This document shows, one piece after another, positions 25,590 through 34,688 of a stretch of 64,000 nucleotides of DNA. The notes beneath the pieces were generated by a model. It worked only from the letters and a program-made list of their open reading frames with translations. It did not search any database and was not told the origin of the DNA. The DNA is taken from positions 1,922,001 through 1,986,000 of the forward strand of contig NZ_JAMZDZ010000001.1 of assembly GCF_024172085.1 (NCBI RefSeq), written 5' to 3'. Within the stretch, counting starts at the first letter, position 1. The number at the start of each line of letters is the position of its first letter. The position numbers and the translations under genes were made by a program. The DNA comes from Hamadaea flava (GTDB lineage: Bacteria > Actinomycetota > Actinomycetes > Mycobacteriales > Micromonosporaceae).

Positions 25590-25739
25590 GCAGCCAGTCT
25601 CCCAGGACGACACGGCAAGACTCGCGACTACCAATCTTGGAGGCAATATGTTCGACCACTCGATCGCTGGCAGATCTGCATACTCAAGGGGCCAGGTCTA
25701 TAGCGGACTTGGCTATGTACCTGCCGCCAGCGCAAATTT

Positions 25740-26345
25740 GCGAACAGACCGTGTCCATGGACGGGCTTGAACCCACCTACACCCGCAATGACCAGCCAGC
25801 TAGCCACAAGAGCGGAAGCCGCGAGGTGCACCTCTGCACCTTGGCCTTCCGGAGCAGCCTCGGAGCTACAGCGCCCTCCACCGTTCGAACAGACTGGGTG
25901 GCAGGGGGGATTTGAACCCCCATTTGTCGCACCCATGAGCAAGATGGGTGTTCATGTGATCGACGCTACGGGTCGATCATGGACCACATCAAGCATCAAT
26001 CGTCGATGCACTTTCCGTGCCGACCTCGGTGTTTGGCTCGTCTTCACCGGCTAGCCGGGACGTTACGACGCATCGAGCCGGCCGTCGCATTCGTGCGCGC
26101 GGTGACCGCAGGCAGCATCGAGCATCGTCCGAGGTCAGCCGTCTCAGGCATGTCGCGACGGAGCGGGTTCTAGTGCCTCGAGGAACACAGTCGTGTTCGA
26201 GATCGGTTTTGCTGCTCAGGCAATCGCGACTCAGCAGGAGCCCAAGCGTGCGGGGCTTGGTTCCGCCTCATTGGTCACCGCGCTCGGTCGGCTTCGGCTT
26301 GGCAACCCTGCGCGGCGCACCGATATGTTGAGCCGCCCTAGGCAG
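25740..26345. repeat. Repeat module copy B with tRNA-like segments
   Basis: The best-conserved copy. It carries GGGCTTGAACCC, the 12-bp palindrome GAGGTGCACCTC, GTTCGAAC, the T-arm GGGGGATTTGAACCCCC and a 7-bp hairpin GATCGAC/GTCGATC, followed by the roughly 80-bp block also seen at 21653-21733. Similarity to module C continues to about 26340 (cctcattgg, then cgatatgttgag). No protein frame is conserved among the copies. Confidence 0.8.
25895..25987 (-). ncRNA. tRNA-like element, copy B (best cloverleaf)
   Basis: On the minus strand: 5' GTGGTCC pairs over 5 bp with the 3' acceptor CTGCCAC, which is followed by CCA. Then come a 7-bp hairpin (25958-25978, loop CCGTAGC), a 6-bp anticodon-like hairpin (25931-25949, loop CTTGCTC) and a perfect 5-bp T-arm (25905-25921) with loop TTCAAAT. 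Oddities are the D-loop lacking GG, an 8-9 nt linker before the anticodon arm and a total of 93 nt. It may be a degenerate tRNA, an attachment-site relic or a tRNA-like RNA. Confidence 0.45.
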
Positions 26346-26376
26346 CTTCGAACGCGCTAGCGAGACGAGCGCGAGT

Positions 26377-27399
26377 TCATTGGCGCCGGGCGAGATATTC
26401 CCGCAGCCCTGGGGGCCACAGTTCCAGATCTCGGTCGACCAGATCGGCGGCGTCGGCCGTCGGTCCTTCGATCCGGTGCAGCTCCGGCTTATTCAACGCC
26501 CGGCCGGGCAGTACCCGATGCTCGCACTCGCGGCGGAACGGAAAGGACCAGTGCACGAGCCGTCCGCATACCCGGCCGTTGACGACCAGCTCGGACCGCG
26601 GCAACCAGCGCCACCGGCCGCCGACCATCGTCATCTCAAGCAGGAAGCTGTCTGGGTAGGCCCACCGCGGATCGGTCACTACGATCGCCGAACCGGACTG
26701 CATCAGCATCGGCTGGGTGGTGGCCTCGACCAAGGCCGCTCGCGTCGTGTCGTCCTCGATGGTGATGCGCTGCATCAGTTCGGCTGCTTCGGGTGCGTCG
26801 ATGTCGCCGTACACGTTGTAGAACGAGGCTGCCATGCCGTGCCCGAGCGCGTCGTGTAGTGCCGGCATCTCTGCGGCGGTCCAGAAGAGGAGCCGCTTCA
26901 CCGGCCATGCCAACGGCCACGCCGCGCGCAGGAGCCCACCCCAGCGGCTGACCGGAACCTGTGTCAGCAACGTGCCAAGCAGGTCCGCAGCATCGTTGCA
27001 GTGCTCGAAGTGGTCCATGGCCAGCCCGTACGTGCCTGATTCGGTGACGGGGTCGGGGCCGTGGACGAGCATGGCGGCGTACTGGCGCAGGATCCAGTCG
27101 CGCAGCCGGCGGTCGGCTTGGTTCCAGATGAAGCCCAGGTACATCAGTGCCGAGTACGACGGATACTGCTGATGGAACAGGACCAGGACTGCCGCAGCCT
27201 CAGGTGACGCCTCGGTGAGGTACACGTCGTGGCCGTCGGGCTCGACGGTTCCGGACTCGATGACGTCGCCTACGGCCGAGTACAACTCGTTGTCGACGGT
27301 CGCGCGGTCGATGCCGAGCACAATGAGCTCTCGATCCCAGTCGGCGCTGCCGATCGGCGGCGGGATGTCAGCGGCCGACGGCAACGCGGGCAACTGCAT
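26377..27399 (-). CDS. Hypothetical 340-aa protein
   Basis: Start ATG 27399 (MQLPALPSAADIPPPIG); a longer frame opens 42 codons upstream but lacks conserved character. The protein is soluble, with WDRELIVLGIDRATVDNELY near the start, a helical middle (LFHQQYPSYSALMYLGF) and an aromatic beta-rich end (GRVCGRLVHWSFPFRRECEH). No known domain is recognised. It sits alone between module B and the TPR gene, convergent with nothing. Confidence 0.7.
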   Translation of the reverse strand: MQLPALPSAADIPPPIGSADWDRELIVLGIDRATVDNELYSAVGDVIESGTVEPDGHDVYLTEASPEAAAVLVLFHQQYPSYSALMYLGFIWNQADRRLRDWILRQYAAMLVHGPDPVTESGTYGLAMDHFEHCNDAADLLGTLLTQVPVSRWGGLLRAAWPLAWPVKRLLFWTAAEMPALHDALGHGMAASFYNVYGDIDAPEAAELMQRITIEDDTTRAALVEATTQPMLMQSGSAIVVTDPRWAYPDSFLLEMTMVGGRWRWLPRSELVVNGRVCGRLVHWSFPFRRECEHRVLPGRALNKPELHRIEGPTADAADLVDRDLELWPPGLREYLARRQ

Positions 27400-27525
27400 G
27401 GACACCCGGCGAAGGCTATACCGCCATGCCATCAACATCACATGGACTTTTACCGGACCGGAAGTGTCACGGGGTACGCAAACGGCGGCCGGGGACAGGG
27501 TCAGGGCGTTGCCGATAGCCTCCAC

Positions 27526-27857
27526 GGGTGACGACCCGAGACGATTGACGTTAATGGTCGTTGTGCCTCGACGGAGTCGGCCAGGGGCATGGGCAGGACG
27601 CGTAGCGTTCGGCGTGTTCGTTGCCGTCGGATGCCGTGGTCGGCGGGAATGCCGGGATCAGTAACCCGCGCCCGATGGGAAATGGAGTCCGAGAATGTGT
27701 TCGGATCATCGCCGTCCGCGCTCGGCGAGCTCCATGGTAGGACCGATCACAGTCTAGCGTTGGGATCCCTGCTGGTCACTCGGCCATACGAATGTGTTGA
27801 CCTGCTGTTTCTGTCCGCTAGCCTTGCGCGGCACCTTTGTGGGCAAGGGGGAAGCGG
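27526..27857. other. Non-coding stretch upstream of the TPR gene
   Basis: No convincing gene. It should contain the start signals of two divergent genes (27399 minus and 27858 plus), but no clear promoter pair could be picked by eye. Confidence 0.45.
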
Positions 27858-29153
27858 ATGACGGTTGGCGGCCAGAAGAACGTTGACTACGAACTGGAAT
27901 TGTGGGCACGGACCCTCTTGGTCGGCTCACGCATGCCAAGCGTCGCGGAGAAGGTCAGGGCTTTCCGGATTCTTGCGCATGCGAGTCCGCGTTCCTACCA
28001 GGCGCGCTTGGCCCGGGCGCTCGTCGAGCTGAGCTGGGACGGCAGGGACAGGTCGCCACATGCACGGTTGGCCCTGCTGGAGGAGGCAGCCTCCGCTGCG
28101 CGTGGCGTGCCGCAGGGCGAGCCGGGGAGAGCCGAACTCGTCATCGACGTCCTCGACTCGTACCAGATCACTCTCTACGAGGTGGGCCGCCGGGCCGAAG
28201 GGCTCGCTGTCCGGGAAGAGATGGCCGCCGTGAGCCGCATGGCTGTGACGGCCGGAGCGGGTCCGATGGTCAAGGGTCTGCGATCCTTGGCTCACGGGTT
28301 TGCTGAGGAGCAGCGCCATCGCGAGGCGGCGGAGCTGCTCGCGGAGGTTGTGGACGCAACGCCCACGAAGGACGTCGGCGGTACGTCGATATGGGACCGG
28401 CTGAGCCTATGCGCGGAGCTTGACGCGGGTGGCCAGACGAACGCGGCGGTCACCGCACTCGGCGACATTCTGGACGAGCACCGCGCCGGCCTTCTTGACG
28501 ACAAGACATCGGTGAGCAACGTGTTCCACATCCTCGTCTGGTACACGGTCTTACTCGATCGCGCATCGCGGCCGCACGACGCCGACCGGGCGCGGCGTGA
28601 AGCGCTCGGATTAGCCCGCAGACTGGCCAAGAACGGCGAACCCAAGAACTGGAGCGGCGCTCAGTACACCATGGCCGGCATCCTGCTCGCCGTCCAGGCA
28701 CAAGATGCGGAACCCGCGGCGCCTGGGCAGCCTCGGCCCGCGTTCGGCTTGGACATGGCCTACTGGTCACGCGACCTGCGCACCCGCTACGTCCAAGACA
28801 CCGGGGCAGCCCGTTGCGGTGTCGCCGCGACGGATCGGCCTGGCACGCTCCTTCAGACCGCCCAACGTGAGACACGCTTACCTGAGATCGCCGTGCTGCG
28901 ACGCAGGCTGGCCATCCGCACCGCAGCGTACTGGCTATGGCACCACGGTTACCGGTTCCTGGAGCCGACGCTGCCGGCCTTCAACGACAGCGTCACGGCC
29001 GCGCGCATGTGGCACTCCACAGACGCTCCGAGAAGGCGGCCAGCCCTCGCCCGGGCACTTACCGACAGAGCGATGCTGCTCATCACCGGTCACCACTACA
29101 CCGAGGCGCTCACCGACTATGAGGAAGCGCTGTACCTCATGGGCACGAAATGA
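27858..29153 (+). CDS. Tetratricopeptide-like repeat protein
   Basis: 431 aa from ATG 27858, with AGGGGG about 7 bases upstream. It is made of paired helices: VRAFRILAHASPRSYQARL, LDSYQITLYEVGRRAEGLAV, HREAAELLAEVVDATP, and RALTDRAMLLITGHHYTEAL followed by TDYEEALYLM. This is the TPR pattern, with Ala and Gly at helix crossings. No effector domain is attached. Such proteins act as scaffolds or regulators; there is no neighbour to suggest a partner. Confidence 0.75.
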   Translation: MTVGGQKNVDYELELWARTLLVGSRMPSVAEKVRAFRILAHASPRSYQARLARALVELSWDGRDRSPHARLALLEEAASAARGVPQGEPGRAELVIDVLDSYQITLYEVGRRAEGLAVREEMAAVSRMAVTAGAGPMVKGLRSLAHGFAEEQRHREAAELLAEVVDATPTKDVGGTSIWDRLSLCAELDAGGQTNAAVTALGDILDEHRAGLLDDKTSVSNVFHILVWYTVLLDRASRPHDADRARREALGLARRLAKNGEPKNWSGAQYTMAGILLAVQAQDAEPAAPGQPRPAFGLDMAYWSRDLRTRYVQDTGAARCGVAATDRPGTLLQTAQRETRLPEIAVLRRRLAIRTAAYWLWHHGYRFLEPTLPAFNDSVTAARMWHSTDAPRRRPALARALTDRAMLLITGHHYTEALTDYEEALYLMGTK

Positions 29154-29604
29154 GCAGTTCGCACTCGACCGAGAATCGGGTATCTCCGCGTGCCGTTTCT
29201 AATCCGAGCCGAATCGTCGTGGCACCGCTTGGGCCGGTACGGGCATCCTGGTCGCCGTGCTAGTCGTGCAACGTGTCCGGGTCCGCTGAGCTGCTCGTGC
29301 CCGCGGAACGACCCATGCCCCGTCCGGCGTCGGACGGTGGCGTGTTCGGCATCGCTTGGTCGGCGACACGCTGCGTTTGTAGAGATCGGTGGCGTCGGCA
29401 TCTGGTTTGCCTCTTGGCCGACCATCCATGGTGCGCATGTGTAGTAAGTACGCGTACTGTTCGGCCTACCGACGCCCAATGGGAGCTGCCGGCGCACGAC
29501 CAGCCGCGTGGACGGATGCTTCCGAAGGTCCGGCCAGCGACCTGTCATCATGCAGGCAGCCGCCCGCCGCGGCGACCGAGAGTGGAGGCTTCATACCAGC
29601 TGCG
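29154..29604. other. No gene seen before the 29605 gene
   Basis: Frames are open but without supporting starts. The frame of the next gene extends upstream through here without conserved character. Confidence 0.4.
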
Positions 29605-30228
29605 TTGACCAGGCGAGCACGTTCGTTCCTCGGTGTGCACGGGCACCGCCTACACACCGAGACGAGCCCGGCTGTACGCGATCACTGGACGAAGCATGGC
29701 ATTCCGCCATCGGTGATCGAACGGATGGCGGCATACGAGGCACAATGGGGCGGATGGCTGCTGCCCCCAGCGCCGCGCTACAACGGCGGCCCCAAGGTGT
29801 TCCACAGCGACATGCCCGAGATCGACGACGCGGGCAACTGGTGGTTCGACGCGGGCGATCCGCGGGTCTCGACGTGGTACGGGTTCCAGATCGGCCCTGA
29901 CAATGAATTCTGCATCGACGACCGCGCTCATCGAATCACTCTGCACAGCTCAATCACGGGATGGATCGAGTCCGCGGCGTTGGCGTACGAGGTTCAGCGG
30001 TGGGCGCCGCGCAGTGTCACAGTGCGCGGGCCGGCCGTCGACGAAATCGACCTGTCCAGCATGGAGCCGTTCATAGAGGTCGCAGGAGTGTCGGACGGAT
30101 GGTGGCGCAGAGCGGACACGGTGATCGCCGTGTACCGGGGCGAAGCCTGGCTCCTGGATCGCCCCGAGGAGCAGATCGCCACCATCTACAGCGGCATCAC
30201 CGAACCTGAGATCTACCTGGATTACTGA
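29605..30228 (+). CDS. Hypothetical immunity-type protein
   Basis: 207 aa if it starts at TTG 29605; GTGGAGG at 29582-29588 lies somewhat far upstream, so the start is unsure. The N-terminal HGHRLHTETSPAVRDHW, then VIERMAAYEAQWGGWLLPPA, belongs to a family I have seen in actinobacteria. The rest is beta-rich and aromatic (DAGNWWFDAGDPRVSTWYGF, WIESAALAYE). It resembles SMI1/KNR4-like (SUKH) immunity proteins in texture, but this is not established. Confidence 0.65.
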   Translation: MTRRARSFLGVHGHRLHTETSPAVRDHWTKHGIPPSVIERMAAYEAQWGGWLLPPAPRYNGGPKVFHSDMPEIDDAGNWWFDAGDPRVSTWYGFQIGPDNEFCIDDRAHRITLHSSITGWIESAALAYEVQRWAPRSVTVRGPAVDEIDLSSMEPFIEVAGVSDGWWRRADTVIAVYRGEAWLLDRPEEQIATIYSGITEPEIYLDY

Positions 30229-30466
30229 CCGCCCGGCAGCGTGAAAGTGGGTCGCGACAATGAATCGCATGCGGGCTGATGCCGTGTGCCTACCTTGGTC
30301 GGGCACGGCATGCCGGAAGATGCGTGAGGAGGTTGTGGTGCCGGTGAACCGCGACCAGACGGGCGACGAAACACAGGTCGGCCAGGCGATGGGAACGGTG
30401 CATTGCAGAGCAACGATCAGGCTCGTGTGCGTCCTCGCAAGCGTGGCGTTATGGACCTGCCTTGGA

Positions 30467-30940
30467 TCAGTTCGATCCTGGCGACTCGAAGTAAGCGCGT
30501 AGCTTGTTCGCGTATGGCAAGCGGTCGTCGGCTGGGGTGAAGTCCTGCTGCGGGTGAGTGAAGTAGAGGTCATCTCCGACGTACCGCGGGAAGACATGCA
30601 TGTGGTAGTGCCACCGGTCTTGGTTTCCGGCGGGCTCGTTGTGCTGGCGTAGAGAGGTTCCAGCACAGCCGTAGGTCTGCCGAATGGCGATCGCGATCTC
30701 GCGCGCGAGGTCGTGGATCGCGTGCCCGTAGCGAGGCGGCAGGTCATACAGGTTCTCGTAGTGGGCGTTTGGCACGATCATCACGTGACCGTGATTCTTC
30801 GGCCACCATCGGGGCGAAACAAACGCTGTAGCCAACTCGACGCGCCGCACGACATCACGCTGCGTTCGCCATTCATCCTCACCGCCCATCACCAGTCGGC
30901 AGAAGGGACACACATAGTCAGACGGTGCGTGGTTGAACAT
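30467..30940 (-). CDS. HIT-family nucleotide hydrolase/transferase
   Basis: 157 aa from ATG 30940 (MFNHAPSDYVCPFC), preceded by GAGG; an ATG four codons upstream is also possible. It has the histidine triad HYHMHVF (three His at alternating positions) and the upstream GHVMIVPNAHYENLYDLP typical of HIT proteins, plus a CPFC knuckle near the N-terminus like the zinc site of the Fhit/GalT-like branch. HIT enzymes cleave nucleoside phosphoramidates, dinucleoside polyphosphates or AMP adducts. The substrate is not decidable. Confidence 0.9.
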   Translation of the reverse strand: MFNHAPSDYVCPFCRLVMGGEDEWRTQRDVVRRVELATAFVSPRWWPKNHGHVMIVPNAHYENLYDLPPRYGHAIHDLAREIAIAIRQTYGCAGTSLRQHNEPAGNQDRWHYHMHVFPRYVGDDLYFTHPQQDFTPADDRLPYANKLRAYFESPGSN

Positions 30941-31264
30941 GACACCTCTCATGATCCGCAGTGGAGAGGAGACGGAGGGCCCACTTTAGCTTCCGGCCCA
31001 GACCGAGAACTTACGAGACCAGCTGAGCTCGTCTACCGGTCTGAGCTGCATCCTGCTAGTCACGAACTGGCGGCCAGCCGATCCTCCCGACGCCTGATGT
31101 GTATCGGGAGGATAGGCCGCGCGGCAACGTCGACCTGCTCCGCAGAACGCATCCTGTTGCGGGCATGACGTCATGACGTCACAAGATCAGCGCCAGAGCC
31201 CGTGCGCACGTATGCATCTGTGCGCATTCGCCCATACGCCGACACCGCCCCGCTTGCGCCCAGG

Positions 31265-31654
31265 TCAGACACGGGTCGGGTCGAACCACACGTCTTCATA
31301 ACCGGGTGCGATGACGAACCCCCAGCCCGGCGGCAGCGCGAGATACGGCACGACCTCGGGCCACCGCTCGTGCAGATGCGCGGTATGCCACGGCACGTGG
31401 AAGTCGTCCGCCTCCGAGTATTCGCCGGTCCACAGATACCAGCCGGTGGTCCCACCTTCGACGGAGTGGCGAATGCCGTAAACCGGCCAGTCCGCCGACG
31501 ACAGCCCAATGCGCCACGACCCGCCACCTGGCCCGCGAGACAGCATGCTGCGCGAGACCCCGGTGTTCCGCACCGCGGACGCCGCGACGTGCAGGACCTC
31601 GAAGCGGCGGCAGAGCTCTACCTGCTCGAGTGTGACGTCCCCGGATACGGCCAT
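31265..31654 (-). CDS. Imm33/DUF2185-like immunity protein (orphan)
   Basis: 129 aa. GTTGWYLWTGEYSEADDF, HTAHLHERWPEVVPYLALPP, then GWGFVIAPGYEDVWFDP match the DUF2185/Imm33 pattern (a GW..tGe motif and a C-terminal LPPGW...GYEDVWFD). Members are immunity proteins of polymorphic toxin systems or occur alone. No toxin is next to it. Start at ATG 31654, weak ribosome site. Confidence in the family is good because the C-terminal motif is distinctive. Confidence 0.75.
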   Translation of the reverse strand: MAVSGDVTLEQVELCRRFEVLHVAASAVRNTGVSRSMLSRGPGGGSWRIGLSSADWPVYGIRHSVEGGTTGWYLWTGEYSEADDFHVPWHTAHLHERWPEVVPYLALPPGWGFVIAPGYEDVWFDPTRV

Positions 31655-31796
31655 CCGTGGAACCTAACCGATTCAGCGCCTGCGGCGGCGGTCCACCTTG
31701 ATCCGGTCCGCTGGGCGAAGCGCAACTCCAGCGCCAAGGTGCACGCCAAGCCGGCCCAACCAACGCGCCCCCTCGACGATTTCCGGTCAGGGCGGC

Positions 31797-31833
31797 TTGA
31801 CACCTAGACAGCCAATGCTTAGGTTGCCTAGGT
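31797..31833 (+). promoter_or_regulatory. Leaderless promoter with overlapping PadR-type operator
   Basis: TTGACA (31797-31802), 17-bp spacer, TAGGTT (31820-31825), then ATG at 31834, so the transcript probably starts at or near the ATG. The palindromic CTTAGGTTGCCTAGG lies over the -10 box, and ACCTAG...CTAGGT flanks the region. This is the kind of site PadR regulators bind, predicting autorepression. Confidence 0.75.
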
Positions 31834-32166
31834 ATGGACGTGCGAGGTCACCTCGATCTTCTGCTTCTCGCCGTATTGGCCGATACCGGCCCAGCGCACG
31901 GATACGCCGTGATCGCGGCGTTGCGTGAGCGCTCGCAGGGCGTCTTCGATCTGCCGGAAGGAACCGTCTATCCGGCGTTGCACCGGTTGGAGAACGCCGG
32001 CCTGGTGGTCAGCCGTTGGGAACAGGCAACACCACGCCGACGCCGAGTCTACGAACTGACCGGCGACGGCAGGCACGCACGCGTGGCAAAGCAGCGAGAA
32101 TGGCACAGCTTCATCCACAGCGTGCAGGCTGTCGTGGGATCGGTAGCCGTCCGGGGGTTGGCATGA
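31834..32166 (+). CDS. PadR-family transcriptional regulator
   Basis: 110 aa. A winged helix covers nearly the whole protein: LDLLLLAVLADTGPAHGYAV, LPEGTVYPALHRLENAGLV, then RRRVYELTGDGRH. This is the short PadR-s2 type. It binds operator DNA as a dimer and usually represses itself and a neighbouring membrane protein gene. The downstream gene overlaps its stop (ATGA), so both are translated together, and the promoter operator described at 31797-31833 implies autoregulation. Confidence 0.92.
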   Translation: MDVRGHLDLLLLAVLADTGPAHGYAVIAALRERSQGVFDLPEGTVYPALHRLENAGLVVSRWEQATPRRRRVYELTGDGRHARVAKQREWHSFIHSVQAVVGSVAVRGLA

Positions 32167-32963
32167 CGACCGAGATCTCCGACGACGGCCCCGTCGAGCG
32201 TTACCTCGATGCCATGTTCGACCGGCTGACCGGCACCGGACCGGCCGGCCGCCGGATGCTCGCCGAGGCCGAGAGCCATCTGCTCGCGGCCACCGCCGAG
32301 GGTCGCAGCCGCGGGCTCGACCACGAGAGCGCCGAACGGCAAGCCGTCGAGCGTTTCGGGTCAGCCGACGATCTCGCCCGGCGGGTCCCACGGGCGGCCG
32401 GGAACCCGTGGACCACGCTGCGCCGCCTCACCATTGGCACGTGGGCAGTTGCCGGAACCGCCGTGGCCTGGTACGGCCTCAGCGGAATCCTCACCTGGCT
32501 GCTCGGATGGCCCTGGATCCGCCTGCTAATCGCGACCGATCGGTTCGGCACTCAACCCGACATGTGCGACCGTCGTTGGTTTCCATCGGACCCAGTGGTT
32601 GACTGCGTCGGGCAGTACCACGGCCAGCTCGACATGGTGCCAGCTGGCGGAGATCGCTTTCCCTACATGTCGGTCGCGATCAGCGGTGTGGTGCTGATGG
32701 CCGTGCTCATCGTGGTCCGCCGCGTCACCGTTGTGGGCACTGCGAACTGGACGCCAGCTCGTACCTCGCTGGCCTTGGCGTTCGCCGTGTCGTTCGGTCT
32801 CACCGGTGCGGTGCTCGTGTTCTACGGAGTCATCGGACTCTTGACATGGGCGCCGGATCGGGCGTTGAGCTATCTCACGGCCGGGCTCTTCGCACTCGTG
32901 ATCGGCGTCGTCGCCGCATACCGGACCCGCACGCCGTCATATTCCGGGCCACGGCCTACCTGA
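32163..32963 (+). CDS. HAAS/DUF1700-like membrane protein coupled to PadR
   Basis: 266 aa from ATG 32163, overlapping the PadR stop by four bases. The N-terminal helical domain (VERYLDAMFDRLTGTG, then AEAESHLLAATAEGRSRGLD and AVERFGSADDLA) is the HAAS/permease-prefix pattern that pairs with PadR genes. It is followed by four membrane helices, the first around TWAVAGTAVAWYGLSGILTW. PadR plus HAAS pairs are widespread; the membrane part is thought to sense or respond to envelope conditions. Confidence 0.85.
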   Translation: MTTEISDDGPVERYLDAMFDRLTGTGPAGRRMLAEAESHLLAATAEGRSRGLDHESAERQAVERFGSADDLARRVPRAAGNPWTTLRRLTIGTWAVAGTAVAWYGLSGILTWLLGWPWIRLLIATDRFGTQPDMCDRRWFPSDPVVDCVGQYHGQLDMVPAGGDRFPYMSVAISGVVLMAVLIVVRRVTVVGTANWTPARTSLALAFAVSFGLTGAVLVFYGVIGLLTWAPDRALSYLTAGLFALVIGVVAAYRTRTPSYSGPRPT

Positions 32964-33116
32964 GGTGAGACCGCAGCCCATTCCGTGGTGTCGTCGTCAT
33001 GCATCCCTCAAGGGCGGCCAACAGTGGGTGCGGCTCGGCCTACCCTTCGACGTGAAATCTTTCCGCGTCCGTGTTGTTCCGCGAACTGGTGACTGTGCCG
33101 GGCCCAGGCAGAGCTT

Positions 33117-33340
33117 CACGTGCGCCGCGCCATGCGGCTCGTGCGATGGCTCCCGCCGACACTGCGCCCAGAACCTGCCGCAGCGCGGGCGGCATCGCGA
33201 GTGCTCCGCATACGGGGGATCCTCGACCGGTTGTTGCACCACTACGAACCCATCGTGATCAACGGGCCTCCCAGCGGCTCAAGAATCGCCTCAAGGCCAT
33301 CGACAGCTTAGCCATCCCCGCGCAGGCCCACGCCGCGTGA
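33117..33340 (+). pseudogene. Short decayed coding remnant
   Basis: A frame reading GILDRLLHHYEPIVINGPP switches to RLKNRLKAIDSLAIP after one frame change. This looks like the C-terminal tail of a longer protein; IstB-type IS21 ATPases end in a similar way, but I cannot confirm that. The rest of 32964-33116 shows nothing. Confidence 0.3.
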
Positions 33341-33786
33341 ACAATAGCCACGTGCCCAGCGACCCCACGCCTCCCGTCGAGCAAGTCCGCGACGGCATCT
33401 GGCTGCGACAGCTCGACAGATCCCGCGACGACTGGTTCACCACACAACTAGTTCGACTACTCACCGCCGCGCAAGCCACACCGCTACGAACGCTGTTCCC
33501 CTACACCAGCCATAACAGCCTGCACTTCAGTCGGTGCTCGAACTACCCCTTCACCCACGACTGCCCCTGGATTTGGTTCTCGCCCGAAGGCAAGTTCATC
33601 ACCTATCCACCCCACACCAGCCTCGTGCTTCAGGGCAACCTCGCCGACCCTTCTCCGGCCTTAGCCGACACCCAAAACCCAGAAATAGCGATCAATGCCG
33701 CCGTCGAGGCGCTGCCTGCCAGCTGGCGGCACGTATGGGTAGGCACGGTTGAGGACGACCCCGCCGACAACTCCGGCAGAATCTAG
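33337..33786 (+). CDS. DUF6193-like protein
   Basis: 149 aa. The central LFPYTSHNSLHFSRCSNYPF followed by THDCPWIWFSPEGKF, and the C-terminal AVEALPASWRHVWVGTVEDD, match what I recall of DUF6193 (natural-product-associated or immunity-context proteins). Soluble. The GTG start at 33337 overlaps the decayed remnant upstream. The function of the family is unknown. Confidence 0.6.
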   Translation: MNNSHVPSDPTPPVEQVRDGIWLRQLDRSRDDWFTTQLVRLLTAAQATPLRTLFPYTSHNSLHFSRCSNYPFTHDCPWIWFSPEGKFITYPPHTSLVLQGNLADPSPALADTQNPEIAINAAVEALPASWRHVWVGTVEDDPADNSGRI

Positions 33787-34052
33787 GGCCCTGCGCACGC
33801 TCACGCGTACCTAGCTGTGCACTCAACCCCGTACGCCGACACTGGCGGCGTTGAGCAGCCAACCAGCTGAGATCACGGCGAAGGCATCCGCTCCCATCTG
33901 CCCAGCCAGCGATGGCGCGCAGCGCCCGGACCGGCGGATGCCGCTGGCCGCTCATGCCGAATAGGGGCGGTTGGAGCGAGCGCCGATATGCGGCGGACTC
34001 GGATCGGTTGACGCGCTGCAGGCGGCACGACCATCCCGGTAGCGTGACCGCC

Positions 34053-34688
34053 GTGCATGTCCTCGATGACCCGAGTGGGCTGAGCGAGCGGGCTCGCGCG
34101 TTCCTGGCTGCCAACGCCACCCTGGAGCCGGTCGACATCGGCCCCGATGACGACACCTGCCGGGCGCAGATGCGTGAGTTCCTCGGCAGAGTCGACGAGG
34201 AGGCGTTGGCCGCCCTCCGTGCCGTCCAGGACCGATGGTCCGGCCTGACCTACGGGAGCCCAACATTCCGGAGGCCGGTGCGATTCGAGCCCATATTAGA
34301 CATCGACGAGCCTGACATGCCCATCACATTCTCCTACGCGGTGCTACCGTCGCCGCCGGACGGCGTCTTCGGCGGTGAGCTACGGCCGGACGGCACGCTG
34401 CTGTTCGGCATGTTCGCGATCGACGAACCAGCGTTTCCCTCACTAGAGGCGTTCATCGAGTCAGAGGCGCTGCTGGCATGGGCGCGCACCCGCCCATCGG
34501 CCGGCCCACCACTGGACGACGCGCATCTAGCCGAACTACTCGCAGAGCGGCCCGGTCTGCGTCGGATCGAACAGGCATGTGGCTACCACGTGAACTGGTG
34601 GACCGACGGCGAGATCCTCATCCAGCATCGCACCCCAGCCGAGTACCTGCCCCTCGACGAACCGCAGGCATGGCGCTGGCTGGCCTAG
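34053..34688 (+). CDS. Hypothetical acidic protein (immunity-like texture)
   Basis: 211 aa from GTG 34053 (or GTG 34044). Soluble and acidic, with PSGLSERARAFLAANATLEP at the start, PVRFEPILDIDEPDMP in the middle and QACGYHVNWWTDGEILIQHR near the end. No motif is recognised. Size, acidity and place among orphan immunity genes suggest, but do not show, a similar role. It ends 88 bp before IS3 copy 2. Confidence 0.7.
   Translation: MHVLDDPSGLSERARAFLAANATLEPVDIGPDDDTCRAQMREFLGRVDEEALAALRAVQDRWSGLTYGSPTFRRPVRFEPILDIDEPDMPITFSYAVLPSPPDGVFGGELRPDGTLLFGMFAIDEPAFPSLEAFIESEALLAWARTRPSAGPPLDDAHLAELLAERPGLRRIEQACGYHVNWWTDGEILIQHRTPAEYLPLDEPQAWRWLA

Noticed and set aside
25767-26054. Small proteins read through modules A-C (for example RTDWVAGGI or GGFEPP endings)
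   Set aside because: Such peptides are typical translations of tRNA-like DNA; frames and starts are not conserved among the three modules.
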